DNA from: Ecdyonurus torrentis
Lineage: Eukaryota > Arthropoda > Insecta > Ephemeroptera > Heptageniidae
Length of the DNA stretch: 64,000 bases
Reading direction: 5' to 3'
NCBI GenBank assembly: GCA_949318235.1
Contig: OX439129.1
Span: 34,461,027-34,525,026, forward strand
In this document: piece after piece, positions 52,519-63,920 of the stretch
How positions within the stretch are numbered: position 1 is the stretch's first letter
Layout of the letters: the number at the start of each line of letters is the position of its first letter
Translations under genes and position numbers: made by a program
Notes under the pieces: model-generated
The model's database searches: none
What the model was told of the DNA's origin: nothing
Seen by the model: only the letters and a program-made list of their open reading frames with translations

Positions 52519-53675
52519 TAATATGTATATATATAAAATAATAAGCTATAGACATTACAAAATTTGATGACGCAATATAAATTACATTATCATGTAAGCT
52601 TAATTCAATTTAGCAATTTTTCTTTCTACATTTATTTAAAAAAATTAGTTATCAATACTTACGATTGATGCCAGTAAATCCGGGCAGGTGGTAGTATAGA
52701 AGGGGAGTATTGGAAGCTGCAGCTCCAACTAGACTGAGATAATCAACTAATTGATCAACATCAGCTGGACGGTAAAATAGATCGTGCAAACACATGATAC
52801 CATCAACTCCAAGTCCTTCAGCATGTTTAGCCTGCATTAAATTGACACAAATTATAAAATATATACATGTAATTAATTGATGCTAAGGTTGTGGAAATGT
52901 GATGGATACAATTTTATTATCATTATTATATAATAATATGTAGTATTACTTTGCAAGATAAATATTATGATTTGGGCTGTATAAGACGTCAATGTTTATA
53001 TATTTTTTTCTCTCACCAGGTCAAGAACATCAGGCAGGGGTGCACCTCCCACCTGAACCACCACGGTCAACCCAAGCTCTTGCTTGACCGACGCCCAAGC
53101 CTCCGCTACCGCACGTCGCTCAGCCAAACTCTGAGAACAGCCCTCACCAGTCGTACCGTTCACTGCAACACGGTGCATCGTCTTATTTACTATTATTTAG
53201 CTACCCCTTCAATGATTTGTCAAATTTTTTCTTGGTTGACTGGTGTGCTTTTAATATAATTATTTCTGTAAATTGTACGTACATAATATTTTAAAAATTT
53301 TATTTCAAGACAATTTTTTTTTTTTTTTTTTTTTTTTAAAGAAATGCGACAGGCATTAACTACTTTCAGAATATTTATAAAAAGACAGAAAACTTATTTT
53401 ATTTATTTATTATTACAACCAGTGGCAACAACTGTGTAAACTGCAACAAAAAATAACTTACCAAGAATTCCTGAAATTCCTGAATCTTTAAGATGCTTTG
53501 CGTAAGCTGGGATGACATCTAATTTCAAATTAAATTTCCTATGATAAATAAATTGTTTATTATTATCATTATTAATATTCAATATTGACATAAATATACC
53601 ATCTTACCCATCACCGGTAAAAGGTGTAAAAACGGGTGCCATCAAGCCAGAAAATGTGAAAGATTTCTGAAACAT
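51524..53675 (-). CDS. NPL: N-acetylneuraminate lyase (NPL), complete
   Basis: NPL is a cytosolic class I aldolase that splits N-acetylneuraminate into N-acetylmannosamine and pyruvate (sialic acid breakdown). The coding exons are 53608-53675, 53462-53538, 53017-53162, 52663-52831, 52166-52317, 51929-52103 and 51524-51663, giving 308 aa, close to the vertebrate enzyme (about 320). The family marks are VNGTTGEG (pyruvate-carboxylate binding), LLYYHLPGF with the catalytic Tyr, NFVGLKFTSSDL with the Schiff-base Lys, and the C-terminal IPVGPPRPPL. It belongs to the DapA/NAL superfamily; the YYH context and overall fit favour NPL over a dihydrodipicolinate synthase. It sits between CYP-D and CYP-E on the same strand, with its stop about 20 bp from the end of the duplicated block. 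(CT)n at 51859-51905 and (CT)n(AT)n at 52438-52510 lie in its introns. Confidence 0.95.
51859..51905 (+). repeat. (CT)n microsatellite in NPL intron
   Basis: This CT array lies about 25 bp from the exon at 51929-52103, on the donor side in the gene sense. Confidence 0.95.
52438..52510 (+). repeat. compound (CT)n(AT)n microsatellite in NPL intron
   Basis: About 18 bp of CT repeats are followed by about 55 bp of AT repeats, between the exons at 52166-52317 and 52663-52831. Confidence 0.95.
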
Positions 53676-54430
53676 TTTTACTAAGGTCAATGACACCTGT
53701 ACTCTTATCAACTTCGTTAGATGTTATAACGATCTTCAAAACTGATAAAGAACTAAATTATACCTGAAATAGTAATAATTGTAAATAAAGTTTCATAGTT
53801 TTTAAATCAAATTGAAATATTGCCAATAAAATGTAAAAGGATTTAAATACTAATATATATAGCCTAATTTTTATATAATTTCTTAAATACAAAGCTCTTC
53901 TCATGTCACAAATTTAAACTTTCATTGGCATTTGGCGGTGTTTTTTTAATGGAAACCACGCCTCCTTGTTTATTTTTTGTTCAGCGGTGAAGTTCTGTCA
54001 CTATTTTTACTAATTAACCTAATAAATTTATACTCACCATGGTTTTACTTTTATAGTTTACTCTGCGAATGTTTCAAGAATACGACAGCAAAGCCGCAGT
54101 ATCTGGCTTCTCTGTTGACAACTTTAATTATTCAAATTACTTGTGAAAGCAAAAATGTTATGCTGTGGACTTTTGTACGCAATTTTATCAAGACTGCTGA
54201 TATTCAAATTGTCCACAGAAGGGCGCTGTAGTCGTTATGAGATAACATTTTTGAAGTTATAGTGATTTATAATCATATTTTGCATTTTCATATTTTTATA
54301 TACAATACACTGAAATACTCAAAAATGTTTCCAAATAAAGCCGCATGAATGGGGTTTACTGGTGTAGTAAACTAGCGAATCACAGCTAGGAGACGTGAAA
54401 AAAAAATTTAGAATTGCAAGTGACCAAGTT
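53676..54430. other. NPL upstream region, no further gene seen
   Basis: The interval holds the NPL promoter (not resolvable by eye). An open frame at 53977-54231 has no recognisable domain. GGGCGCTGTAG near 54223 resembles the P450 promoter motif but is isolated. Confidence 0.4.
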
Positions 54431-55192
54431 TTTATACTTTTTTTCTTAGCAACGACACCGACGGTGGAAACATTTTAACGAGAGATGCTAGAAACACTTT
54501 TTTCGGGATTTTAATTAAATAATAAAACTTATTTTAATTACCGATACCCTGCATTAAATAACTTGAATTGGAAGTTGAAATTGTAATATTTTAGAGAACT
54601 AAAAAAATAAGAAAGATAAGAATTTGCAAAAAAAAAAAAAAAAAAAAAAAAAAATGGTAGTGCTGCGCAGCTAATTAAAGCTCTGAGAAAATCATAGTAG
54701 CATAGAAAAAAATTCTGGTATTTTAAGCAATGTTCCTGCCCACAAGAGATAAATTATTTAGACAGAGTTTTTTTTATTATAGTTATTAGTATTATTAAAC
54801 TTTATAAACTTTATTATTAATACATTGTTGTATGAACCGTATATTATTATATATACATTTTATTTTATTAGGATTAATAAATGATCGTTCTTCTGTGCTG
54901 CAGAACATAACTTCATAACAAATTTTCAGGTACTTTGAAATGCAAATTATAATCTTTTTCCCTCTATTCCCACTTTTAATGCTAATTAATTTTTAAACTC
55001 TTCTTTTTTTTTATAGAGGACTTCAAAATTTTTTACTCATTAAAAATAAATTTACAATTATTAAAAGATAATTAAATTCCAATTTAATGGTAAATATTAT
55101 TGTTTATTGATATTAGTTATATAGCCAGAAAAGAAATATTAAGTAGTTTGTTATTTTAATAACAAAGAACTTTATACATTCATATTATATAG

Positions 55193-55223
<31 letters not shown>

Positions 55224-55398
55224 CTGTTCTCTCTTACACGCGAACAAATTGCACGACGATATCTTCATTGGGGCTCAGTAAGAACTGTCTGGGGTCCCAG
55301 GTAAGTTTTTGCGCTAGCCCTACACTTGGTTTTACCACGAAGTGACGTAACAGTGAAACGAGAGCCAACTTGGACTGCATATAAGCAAACCACAATAT
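54430..55398. repeat. tandem segmental duplication, copy 1
   Basis: This copy aligns with 55545-56540. Shared anchors include ACACCGACGGTGGAAACATTTTAA against GCACCGACGTTGTAAACATTTTAA, CTTGAATTGGAAGTT, CTCTGAGAAAATCATA, and the CYP last-exon sequence at the right end. Copy 1 carries a degraded exon and copy 2 carries the working CYP-E last exon. Confidence 0.7.
55234..55398 (-). pseudogene. orphan copy of the CYP-E last exon
   Basis: On the minus strand, the sequence from about 55393 to the TAA at 55234 translates to FAYMQSKLALVSLLRHF through QFLLSPNEDIVVQFVRV, closely matching CYP-E exon 7. The frame is still open, but the acceptor is lost: TTTCAG before GAATGCGG in CYP-E is replaced by an AT-rich TAATATATTGTGG. 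No other P450 exon lies between here and CYP-E, and CYP-E has its own last exon. It is a relic of a partial tandem duplication, or a remnant of a deleted sixth gene. Confidence 0.8.
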
Positions 55399-55544
55399 AT
55401 TATATATTAATTAAATTAATATAGTTCAATCAGTATAAAATTCTAGATTTGAATGAGTAGTATACATCAGCACATCAATATCATCAATTTTTGAATTAGT
55501 AAAGGTTAAAATTTAATATAGAATTGCCAATCCATATTATAATG

Positions 55545-56540
55545 ATTTTTTTTAACACAACTGCACCGACGTTGTAAACATTTTAATGAGAGTTGATAGA
55601 AACACTTTAACTTTATTTATATTTAGTAATTAAAATAATGTTATATTTTTTTCATAACCGATAACCTTCATTAACTTGAATTGGAAGTTCAAATTATTAT
55701 TTTATTGGAACTACATATATAAAAAAAAAGATAATAATAAAGGGGGGGGGGGGGGGGCTAATATTTGAAACTCTGAGAAAATCATAAGAAGAACTAAAAA
55801 GAAAAAAGTCAGGCATTTTATACTGTAATTTTATAATAATTTTATACTGTAATAATCATGCACTCATGAGATTGAATTTAGACATTGCTACTTTTTTTCA
55901 TTAATTTATTACCCATTAAACTTTAATATTCTTATTGATATATTTTTATAGTCTGTATTTTTTATCTTGAAGTATAGATAAATGTTTGTACTGCTCAAGA
56001 TGCTTTCATAACAAACTACAAGGGGCTGAGAAAAATTACTTTAAATTACAAATTATAATATTATATTAATTTTTCCACTATTTCACCTTTTATTTAATAA
56101 TTTTAACCTTTTCTCATAAAGTATTTTAAAATTAACTGTTCATTATAACTAAATTAACAATTATTAAAAATATAAATTATATAATTTTATTATACAACTT
56201 ACTATTTATTGATTTGAGAGCCTACAAAGTAGTTTTATGTCGTTTGTGACATAACAATGATCACCATTATACATTCATAGATTTATTAAAAATAATAATA
56301 ATAATAAATCTTAAAATAGAAGAATTATAGCAATGAATCTGTTCTCTCTCTCTCTCTCTCTCTCTCACACACGAACAAATTGCACGAGGACGTCTTCATT
56401 GGCGTTCAGTAAGAACTGTCTGGGGTCCCAGGTAAGTTTTTGTGCTAGCTCTACACTTGGTTTTACCTCGAAGTGACGTAACAGTGAAACAAGAGCCAAC
56501 TTGGACTGCATGTAAGCAAACCGCATTCCTGAAATAATTT
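55545..56540. repeat. tandem segmental duplication, copy 2 (with the CYP-E last exon)
   Basis: This is the partner of 54430-55398. It contains a G-run (55743-55757) where copy 1 has an A-run (54630-54653), and ends with the functional last exon of CYP-E. Confidence 0.7.
56345..56366 (+). repeat. (CT)n abutting the CYP-E stop codon
   Basis: The CT array on the plus strand reads as GA repeats in the gene sense and starts within the TGA stop codon (56365-56367). Confidence 0.9.
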
Positions 56541-58680
56541 TATAAATATTAATACGTCAAAATACGTCAAAAATAATTTTAAGTCTCGCACCAATACACT
56601 GACGTGGCCCTTCTCCAAATGGTAAGTATGTAAATTGATTTTTTTTATTCTCTTCTTCAAATCGTTCAGGCTGGAATTCTTCAGGATTAGGGAAGTAATG
56701 AGGATCATTTTGGATGGCATGAATTGGTACAAAGAGCGGCGTTCCTTTCTCAATCATGACTTTTGTATCTGGTATCACGTAATCCTTGGTACAGATACGC
56801 ATTAAAAAGCTGAGTGAAGGGTACTTGCGTAATGATTCTGTAACATTTTTTTTAATTTTAATTATAATACTGCAAAGTACAGTAAAGGAAGAGTATACAA
56901 AATGATAATTTATTAAATTAAAATAATAATAATAAAGGAAGTGCAGAGTATGAAACATTTAAAATTTCAACCAAACTCTTTTTTTACGTATTCATCCCTA
57001 CCTTGAAGAATGCAGTCTAGGTACTTCATATCCTGCAAGGCGTAGTAAGAGAGCTGACCGTTATGTTTTTGCAGAACTCGCTCGATCTCCTGCCTCGCTC
57101 GTTCTTGAATGTCAGGGCGACGTGAAATATCAAAAAGCGCAAAAGCGAGAGTCGAAGATGAGGTCTCAAAACCGGCAAAGAAGAAAACCATTGCTTGTGC
57201 CATCAACTCATTTTCAGTCAATTCTTGGGTGGAAAAATAGGAAAAAACAAATAAAATAAGTAATTGAAATAATTATACTTCAAGTAAAAAATAATAAAAA
57301 AAAAATGCACTGCAGACGAAATTGAGTTGGTAATCCATCTAACGTAAGTTAGTCCATGCAACACGTGCTATAACTTGGACATTTTATAATACAAAAATAT
57401 ATTTCGTAAAATGTAATAGTACTTTTGCCATTATGCTTTTGGTCTGATTTTTCTTTTTGACTTTCATCAGGTGCGATATGTCCCTGATTTTTCAATTCTA
57501 ATAAAAGATCCATGAAGTCATTTCGTTTTTCTCCAGTCTTCATTCGTAAAGCAATCACGTCTTCAATGACAGCACGGAAATAATCCGTACATTCTTCTTT
57601 AAAAAAAGTTGGATGTATTATTTTATTTAGCTGAAAAAGAAACATATTTTTATAAGAATTTCACATGGTTAACGTAAAACTGAACTTACTTCTGGAAGAA
57701 AAGTCAACACTGCCACCTTGAGACCTTGGATTAAGTCTGTTTCTAATAACTTGCGTCCCATAACTCGAAAAAGTGAATCTGGATCGTTGATCGAGTCACA
57801 CTCTACACCAAAAACCGAGGCTGCTATCACGTCTGTAGTGTATCGAGCACATACGTCCTGTATAATTTGATCACGTATTAGTAATTAATACCTTAAAAGA
57901 AGTTAAGGAAATAAAACAAAAACAACATACAGACTACATTAATAATATGATATAATAATACTAATATAAAACTATACCTTAGCGTCAACGTACGTTCCTT
58001 GGTCAGCCAACTTGCCTAAGTGTTGCTCCAAAGTTTGGGCACAGTGTAAAACCAAAGGAAACATCGTTTTCATGCGACCTGACGTGAAAATTGGAGACAA
58101 TTTGGCTCTCATATCTTTCCAATCTTGACCTTCCATGTTGAATAAATTAAATGCTAAGAGCGGGTCAGTGTCTTTATTGAACTACAGATGAAAAGTAATT
58201 ATAATCAATTATATCCAGCTCACAGTATTAAAATTATTATTAATTCAAACAGAACGATATGTTGATGAAAAATAAATATATCAATAATTATTAATGATAC
58301 TACGAACCTGCAATCCATGATCAGTGAAGTGTGCAAAATCTTTAATGAAGATTTGCTTCACAATATTTGGGTCTTTTATAATTAAAGCTGGTGTACGTCC
58401 CTAATATAAAAATAATATTAATAATACACAAAAGTTTTTTTTTTTTTTTTTTTATTCTTACCTGGAAATATCCAACGAATGCTTCATTCTTATATTTAAA
58501 GTAATTGCGACGAAGGAAATCCAACGTATGTTCTCGTAAAGAAATAACACTCAACATTGATCCCACCACGGGATAAGCTTTAATAAATTTGACATTCTTG
58601 TTTTTCCAGTGAGAGAAATGTAAGGTGAAGTAAAAATATGCGAGCACCAGCACAATACCAAATAGTATTACCACCAGCAT
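56365..58680 (-). CDS. CYP6-like cytochrome P450 (CYP-E), complete, with one extra intron
   Basis: The coding exons are 58462-58680, 58308-58400, 57978-58181, 57690-57857, 57423-57630, 57002-57223, 56592-56837 and 56365-56528, giving 507 aa. It is the most divergent member of the array. The I-helix AGFETSS is at 314-320, the ExxR motif at E372-R375, FQPERF in the PERF region, and the heme thiolate at C452 in [10 protein letters not shown]. The first coding exon of the other four genes (312 nt) is split here after GYFQ, before GRTP, by a 61-bp phase-0 intron. The two parts (219 + 93 nt) add up to the same 312 nt. The loop before the I-helix exon is shorter. Three leader bases (ACC) separate the acceptor from the ATG. 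It appears functional; the substrate is unknown. Confidence 0.93.
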
Positions 58681-59390
58681 GGTCTGAAATTGAATATTAA
58701 TTATGTTGAATGGAACAAATGTGCATACGTGTAATAAACAATATTAGACACGTTTATAATTTTTTGTACTCATGCTCATGTATGTTATGTATACAGAGGT
58801 CCCATAATGTATACACAGGTTTGTAACAGAAAATCTGTAAATATTTATGAAGCAATTTTGAAACATTTGCTTTTCAGAATTGCGGGCTTATTAAAGTATT
58901 TATAAATAATGATGTTAGTTATAATTAAAAAAAAAAAAATCATTACAAGAATATCATAAAAAAAAACGTCATGTATAGTTAAAGATATTCCATTTCAAGG
59001 AAGCATATTATTTTCTTATTTATCTGTAACACCACTTAAAAATTCTCTACAGGAGTGACATGATCACATACACTCTTTTTATTAAAAAAAACTATTTAAA
59101 TTATATGTTTTTAATATTAATAAAGGAACACGCAAGTGGGTGTTTACCTGTTGTGATCTCTAAATAAAACCATTTTACTATCATTATTATTATATTTTAA
59201 GCATATAATTTATAACGATAAAGTTTTGTCATTAACTTACATGATTTGCAGTCTCGCTGTGTCAATTTGCGTGTTGGCTTGTTCACACACCAGCTAGAAA
59301 ATGTGAAGACTGCTCTCTCTGCTAATATTTTATATTAAATTATAGAATTTGTATTATTATCTGATGATCATTCTCTCTCTCTCTCTCTCT
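58681..59390 (-). promoter_or_regulatory. CYP-E 5' UTR intron(s) and promoter region
   Basis: Two candidate leader donors are seen on the minus strand: CAG/GTAAAC at 59147 and CAT/GTAAGT at 59240. The second aligns better with the leader exon position of its paralogues. The AGCGCCA motif of the other members was not found here. (CT)n at 59371-59388. Confidence 0.35.
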
Positions 59391-59880
59391 AAAAAACTTA
59401 AGCGTGCTGTTACTAATGCTATAGCATCACTGCTTAACCTTGATGATATTTTTGAAGGTTAGTAAGAAAATCTATAAGCATCATTTTACATTTACGACGG
59501 TAATATTTAAATCAGTGTTATTGTCATATATATTTAAATATATATTTTATTTTTCTACAACATTTTCTTAATTTCATTAAAACCTTTAACAATTATCAAT
59601 ATATATTCTTAATTATTTTAAGAAAAGAACCATAACTCCTATATTACAAAATAATAACAAATTCAACAACTTTTGCACGACTTTGAAGTTGCATGCTTCA
59701 CATTTCTTTTATTTTCATTAAATGCAATTTATTATTATAATTGCAATAACAATAAGTATAACCTTTTTTCAACCTTGTATCTCATTTTTTTATATTTATA
59801 TCAGAATATTTCAATATAGTACTGTACAGTCCACATAAAAAGAATTCATTATTTTAATTTCACAAATGATTATAATGGGT
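59391..59880. other. AT-rich spacer before the foldback element
   Basis: No gene, RNA or repeat family is recognised. Confidence 0.5.
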
Positions 59881-60036
59881 CACAGGAATTGATTAGAATT
59901 GGAAATGGTTAGAATCGGAAATGGTTAGAAAAAATAAGAGTGGTGGGGATGAGTTCGATGAGACGACGTCAGTGGTGGGGGGTGTCTTATTTTATAATAA
60001 TATGGCAACATGGCATTGCATTTTATTTATTACATA

Positions 60037-60650
60037 GTGGAATTGATTAGAATGGGAATTGGTTAGAATCGGCATTGGTTCGAAATATATTTTTATTTAT
60101 TTTATTGAGTGGAATTGATTAGAATGGGAATTGGTTAGAATCGGAACTGGTTAGAAAGAAATTTTCATTTATTTTATTGAGTGGAATTGATTAGAATGGG
60201 AATTGGTTAGAATCTGAACTGGTTAGAAAGAAATTTTTATTTATTTTATTGAGTGGAATTGATTAGAATGGGAATTGGTTAGAATCGGAACTGGTTAGAA
60301 AGATATTTTCATTTTTTTTATTGAGTGGAATTGATTAGAATGGGAATTGGTTAGAATCGGAACTGGTTAGAAAGAAATTTTTATTTATTTTATTGAGTGG
60401 AATTGATTAGAATGGGAATTGGTTAGAATCGGAACTGGTTAGAAAAATATTTTTATTTATCTTATTGAGTGGAATTGATTAGAATGGGAATTGGTTAGAA
60501 TCGGAATTGGTTAGAAAGATATTTTCATTTTTTTTATTGAGTGGAATTGATTAGAATGGGAATTGATTAGAATGGGAATTGGTTAGAATGGGAATTGGTT
60601 AGAAATATATTTTTGTTTATTTTATTGAGTGGAATTGGTTAGAAGGATAT
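60037..60650 (+). repeat. 72-bp tandem array, left arm (8 units plus partial)
   Basis: Units start at 60037, 60109, 60181, 60253, 60325, 60397, 60469 and 60541, then a partial unit at 60629. Each standard unit is three 16-bp subrepeats (GGAATTGATTAGAATG, GGAATTGGTTAGAATC and GGAACTGGTTAGAAAG) plus a 24-bp AT-rich spacer ending TTTATTGAGT. The eighth unit is 88 bp because it has one extra 16-bp subrepeat. Confidence 0.95.
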
Positions 60651-61286
60651 GTTATTTACGCGCGTCTTATTTAAAACTTTATTTAATCGTTATCTACTGT
60701 ATTGTTTGCTATTTAAAAGCATCAAACTATTATTCAGAATATATCTACAGAATTTAAGCATACATATTAAAGCCAACGCCATGTTGGATCAATCAATATC
60801 ATACGCCGCATAGGAAAATGACTCGTTTTGCCAGTTCAAAAATAGTAAACAATATTTTTGAGAGCATTAATGCTGTTAATAGAATAAATTAGAATCTCAG
60901 ATATGCGAGAAAAATAATAATAATAGAATATTGACCGTTTTTACAAATAAAAGTGCAAAAACTGAAGTTTGTCCTATGCTGAGCAATGTTGTTCATTGAT
61001 CCAGTATGGCGTCGAAGCGCAATCAGTATGACGTCATGCGAACACTTACTCTGTAATTAATTTTTATCGCTTAATTTTATTGCTGAGGGCTGAGGCTGTG
61101 CTGTAGAAATTTAGACTTTAATTAAATTTAGGGCACATAGTATTGTGTGTTTTCTGTAAAATATATTCTTTCATGCAAACGCCGCATCATACATTTTTTT
61201 CTTCACTTTATGCTTTATATATTAATTATACAGTGGGTAATAAATTGGTTATATTTTGTAATATTTTTTTTTATTTTTTTTTCCTT

Positions 61287-61420
61287 CACGGGTAACAAAA
61301 ATTCTACAAATTGTTCAGTTACATAGATGTAACTCTTCAGTACAAACTAACAACTGAATTTCAAAGGTTTGAACCGTCAACGTAACTTGTTAGTATAAAT
61401 TTTATTTCTTCAGTGGGAAA
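61287..61420 (+). repeat. dispersed CACGG repeat inside the left foldback arm
   Basis: This segment is related to the repeat at 43221-43365. Part of it (about 61272-61355) has no counterpart in the right arm, which accounts for a 72-bp length difference between the arms. Confidence 0.55.
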
Positions 61421-61565
61421 CAGTTTAGTTAGCTCTCCATATCATAAATAACATTGCATTGTATACATATAACAAATTTATTCTTAAAAACGTCTAATAA
61501 GTAATTTTTAGCTACTTTTCTACGTGTAGACTTACGATAAAAAAATAATAAATTTTACTTGTTAC

Positions 61566-61665
61566 AAAAATAAAGGTGTAAGGTTCAGGAGCGTAGCCTG
61601 GATTTACACTGGGACGGTGGGAGGTTGGTCGGTTACAGCAAAAGCTGAAAGCAACACTTAGTTAC
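61566..61665. repeat. inner boundary of the inverted repeat, left side
   Basis: GCGTAGCCTGGATTTACACT (from 61592) pairs with AGTGTAAATCCTGGCTACGC on the right (ending near 62432). Pairing fades after GCTGAAAG on the left. The lower identity here than in the outer arm suggests an older inner element. Confidence 0.6.
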
Positions 61666-63299
61666 AAACAATTTTTTGTGCCCTAGGTGACAAATAATAG
61701 TGTGTGTGTTTTGTAAAATATAATCTTCCATGCAAATGACAAATAATGCAATAATAATTGTTATCATTATAATATTATAAATATATATTTTGCTCTTTTT
61801 TTAGATGCTTTTTTAATAACAGTAATTAATCAGAATCAGTGGGTAATATGTTGCTTTTAATTATTAAATAGTATATTAAAGTAGAAAATAAAATAATAAA
61901 AAAATGTACTTGGTAAAAAAATAAAATATTATGCTAGCCCATTTTAGCAATAATATCGTAATTTATTGCATTGAATAATATGCAAGTTGGTTCATTTATG
62001 TTTCATAGCTTTTTTTCCCCAGTTCTAAAGTAACAACATATTTATGAATTTAAAATAAGTGCATCTTAAATTACGTAATTTATGTTGACCATGTAGAGAA
62101 CACAGAAAAAAAGTTATCTGCTCATAACAAACTCTTTTTAATATAATTGTAATAAATATTTTCATAATAATTTCTTATCTTTAAAGAATTTGACTATACT
62201 TATGTATAATAATAATTTGGCCTATAATAAATAAAAAAATAAAATAAAAGAGAACAAATTTGCTGAAAACCCTCAATTTTCTTTTCTTGCAGCCAAAAAA
62301 AGAGACAGAAATATACCCCACGCTCCCAAAAGGGGGAGTGTATCTTATGCACATCATAAACTTATGTGGCTCTTTCAGCGTTTGCTGTACCCGACCAACC
62401 CCCCACCGTACCAGTGTAAATCCTGGCTACGCTTCTGAACCTATTTATTTCACTCTTATTTTTGTAACAAGTAAAATTTATTATTTTTTTATCGTAAGTC
62501 TACACGTAGAAAAGTAGCTAAAAATTACTTATAAGACGTTTTTAAGAATAAATTTGTTATATGTATACAATACAACGTTATTTATGATATGGAGAGCTAA
62601 CTGAACAAACTGAACTGTTTCCCACTGAAGAAATAACATTTATACTAACAAGTTACGTTGACGGTACAAACCTTTGAAATTCATTTGAAAACACATTACA
62701 AAATATAACCAATTTATTACCCACTGTATAATTAATTTATAAAGCATAAAGTGAAGAAAAAAATGTATGATGCGGCGTTTGCATGAAAGAATATATTTTA
62801 CAGAAAACACACAATACTATGTGCCCTAAATTTAATTAAAGTCTAAATTTCTACAGCACAGCCTCAGCCCTCAGCAATAAAATTAAGCGATAAAAATTAA
62901 TTACAGAGTAAGTGTTCGCATGACGTCATACTGATTGCGCTTCGACGCCATACTGGATCAATGAACAACATTGCTCAGCATAGGACAAACTTCAGTTTTT
63001 GCACTTTTATTTGTAAAAACGGTCAATATTCTATTATTATTATTTTTCTCGCATATCTGAGATTCTAATTTATTCTATTAACAGCATTAATGCTCTCAAA
63101 AATATTGTTTACTATTTTTGAACTGGCAAAACGAGTCATTTTCCTATGCGGCGTATGATATTGATTGATCCAACATGGCGTTGGCTTTAATATGTATGCT
63201 TAAATTCTGTAGATATATTCTGAATAATAGTTTGATGCTTTTAAATAGCAAACAATACAGTAGATAACGATTAAATAAAGTTTTAAATAAGACGCGCGT

Positions 63300-63920
63300 A
63301 AATAACATATCCTTCTAACCAATTCCACTCAATAAAATAAACAAAAATATATTTCTAACCAATTCCCATTCTAACCAATTCCCATTCTAATCAATTCCAC
63401 TCAATAAAAAAAATGAAAATATCTTTCTAACCAATTCCGATTCTAACCAATTCCCATTCTAATCAATTCCACTCAATAAGATAAATAAAAATATTTTTCT
63501 AACCAGTTCCGATTCTAACCAATTCCCATTCTAATCAATTCCACTCAATAAAATAAATAAAAATTTCTTTCTAACCAGTTCCGATTCTAACCAATTCCCA
63601 TTCTAATCAATTCCACTCAATAAAAAAAATGAAAATATCTTTCTAACCAGTTCCGATTCTAACCAATTCCCATTCTAATCAATTCCACTCAATAAAATAA
63701 ATAAAAATTTCTTTCTAACCAGTTCAGATTCTAACCAATTCCCATTCTAATCAATTCCACTCAATAAAATAAATGAAAATTTCTTTCTAACCAGTTCCGA
63801 TTCTAACCAATTCCCATTCTAATCAATTCCACTCAATAAAATAAATAAAAATATATTTCGAACCAATGCCGATTCTAACCAATTCCCATTCTAATCAATT
63901 CCACTATGTAATAAATAAAA
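63300..63920 (-). repeat. 72-bp tandem array, right arm (8 units plus partial)
   Basis: This is the reverse-complement counterpart of 60037-60650, with eight AATCAATTCCAC unit boundaries. It lacks the single extra 16-bp subrepeat found in the left arm. Confidence 0.93.

Noticed and set aside
53977..54231. An 84-codon plus-strand frame upstream of NPL
   Set aside because: There is no domain, no obvious promoter and no repeat or exon support.
60037..60650. The 72-bp array as a CRISPR-like repeat
   Set aside because: The units are contiguous with conserved spacers and subrepeats, in a eukaryotic setting. It is a transposon or satellite array.
62260..62517. An 85-codon frame in the foldback spacer as a possible transposase
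   Set aside because: It is too short, has no catalytic motif, and crosses the spacer/arm boundary.
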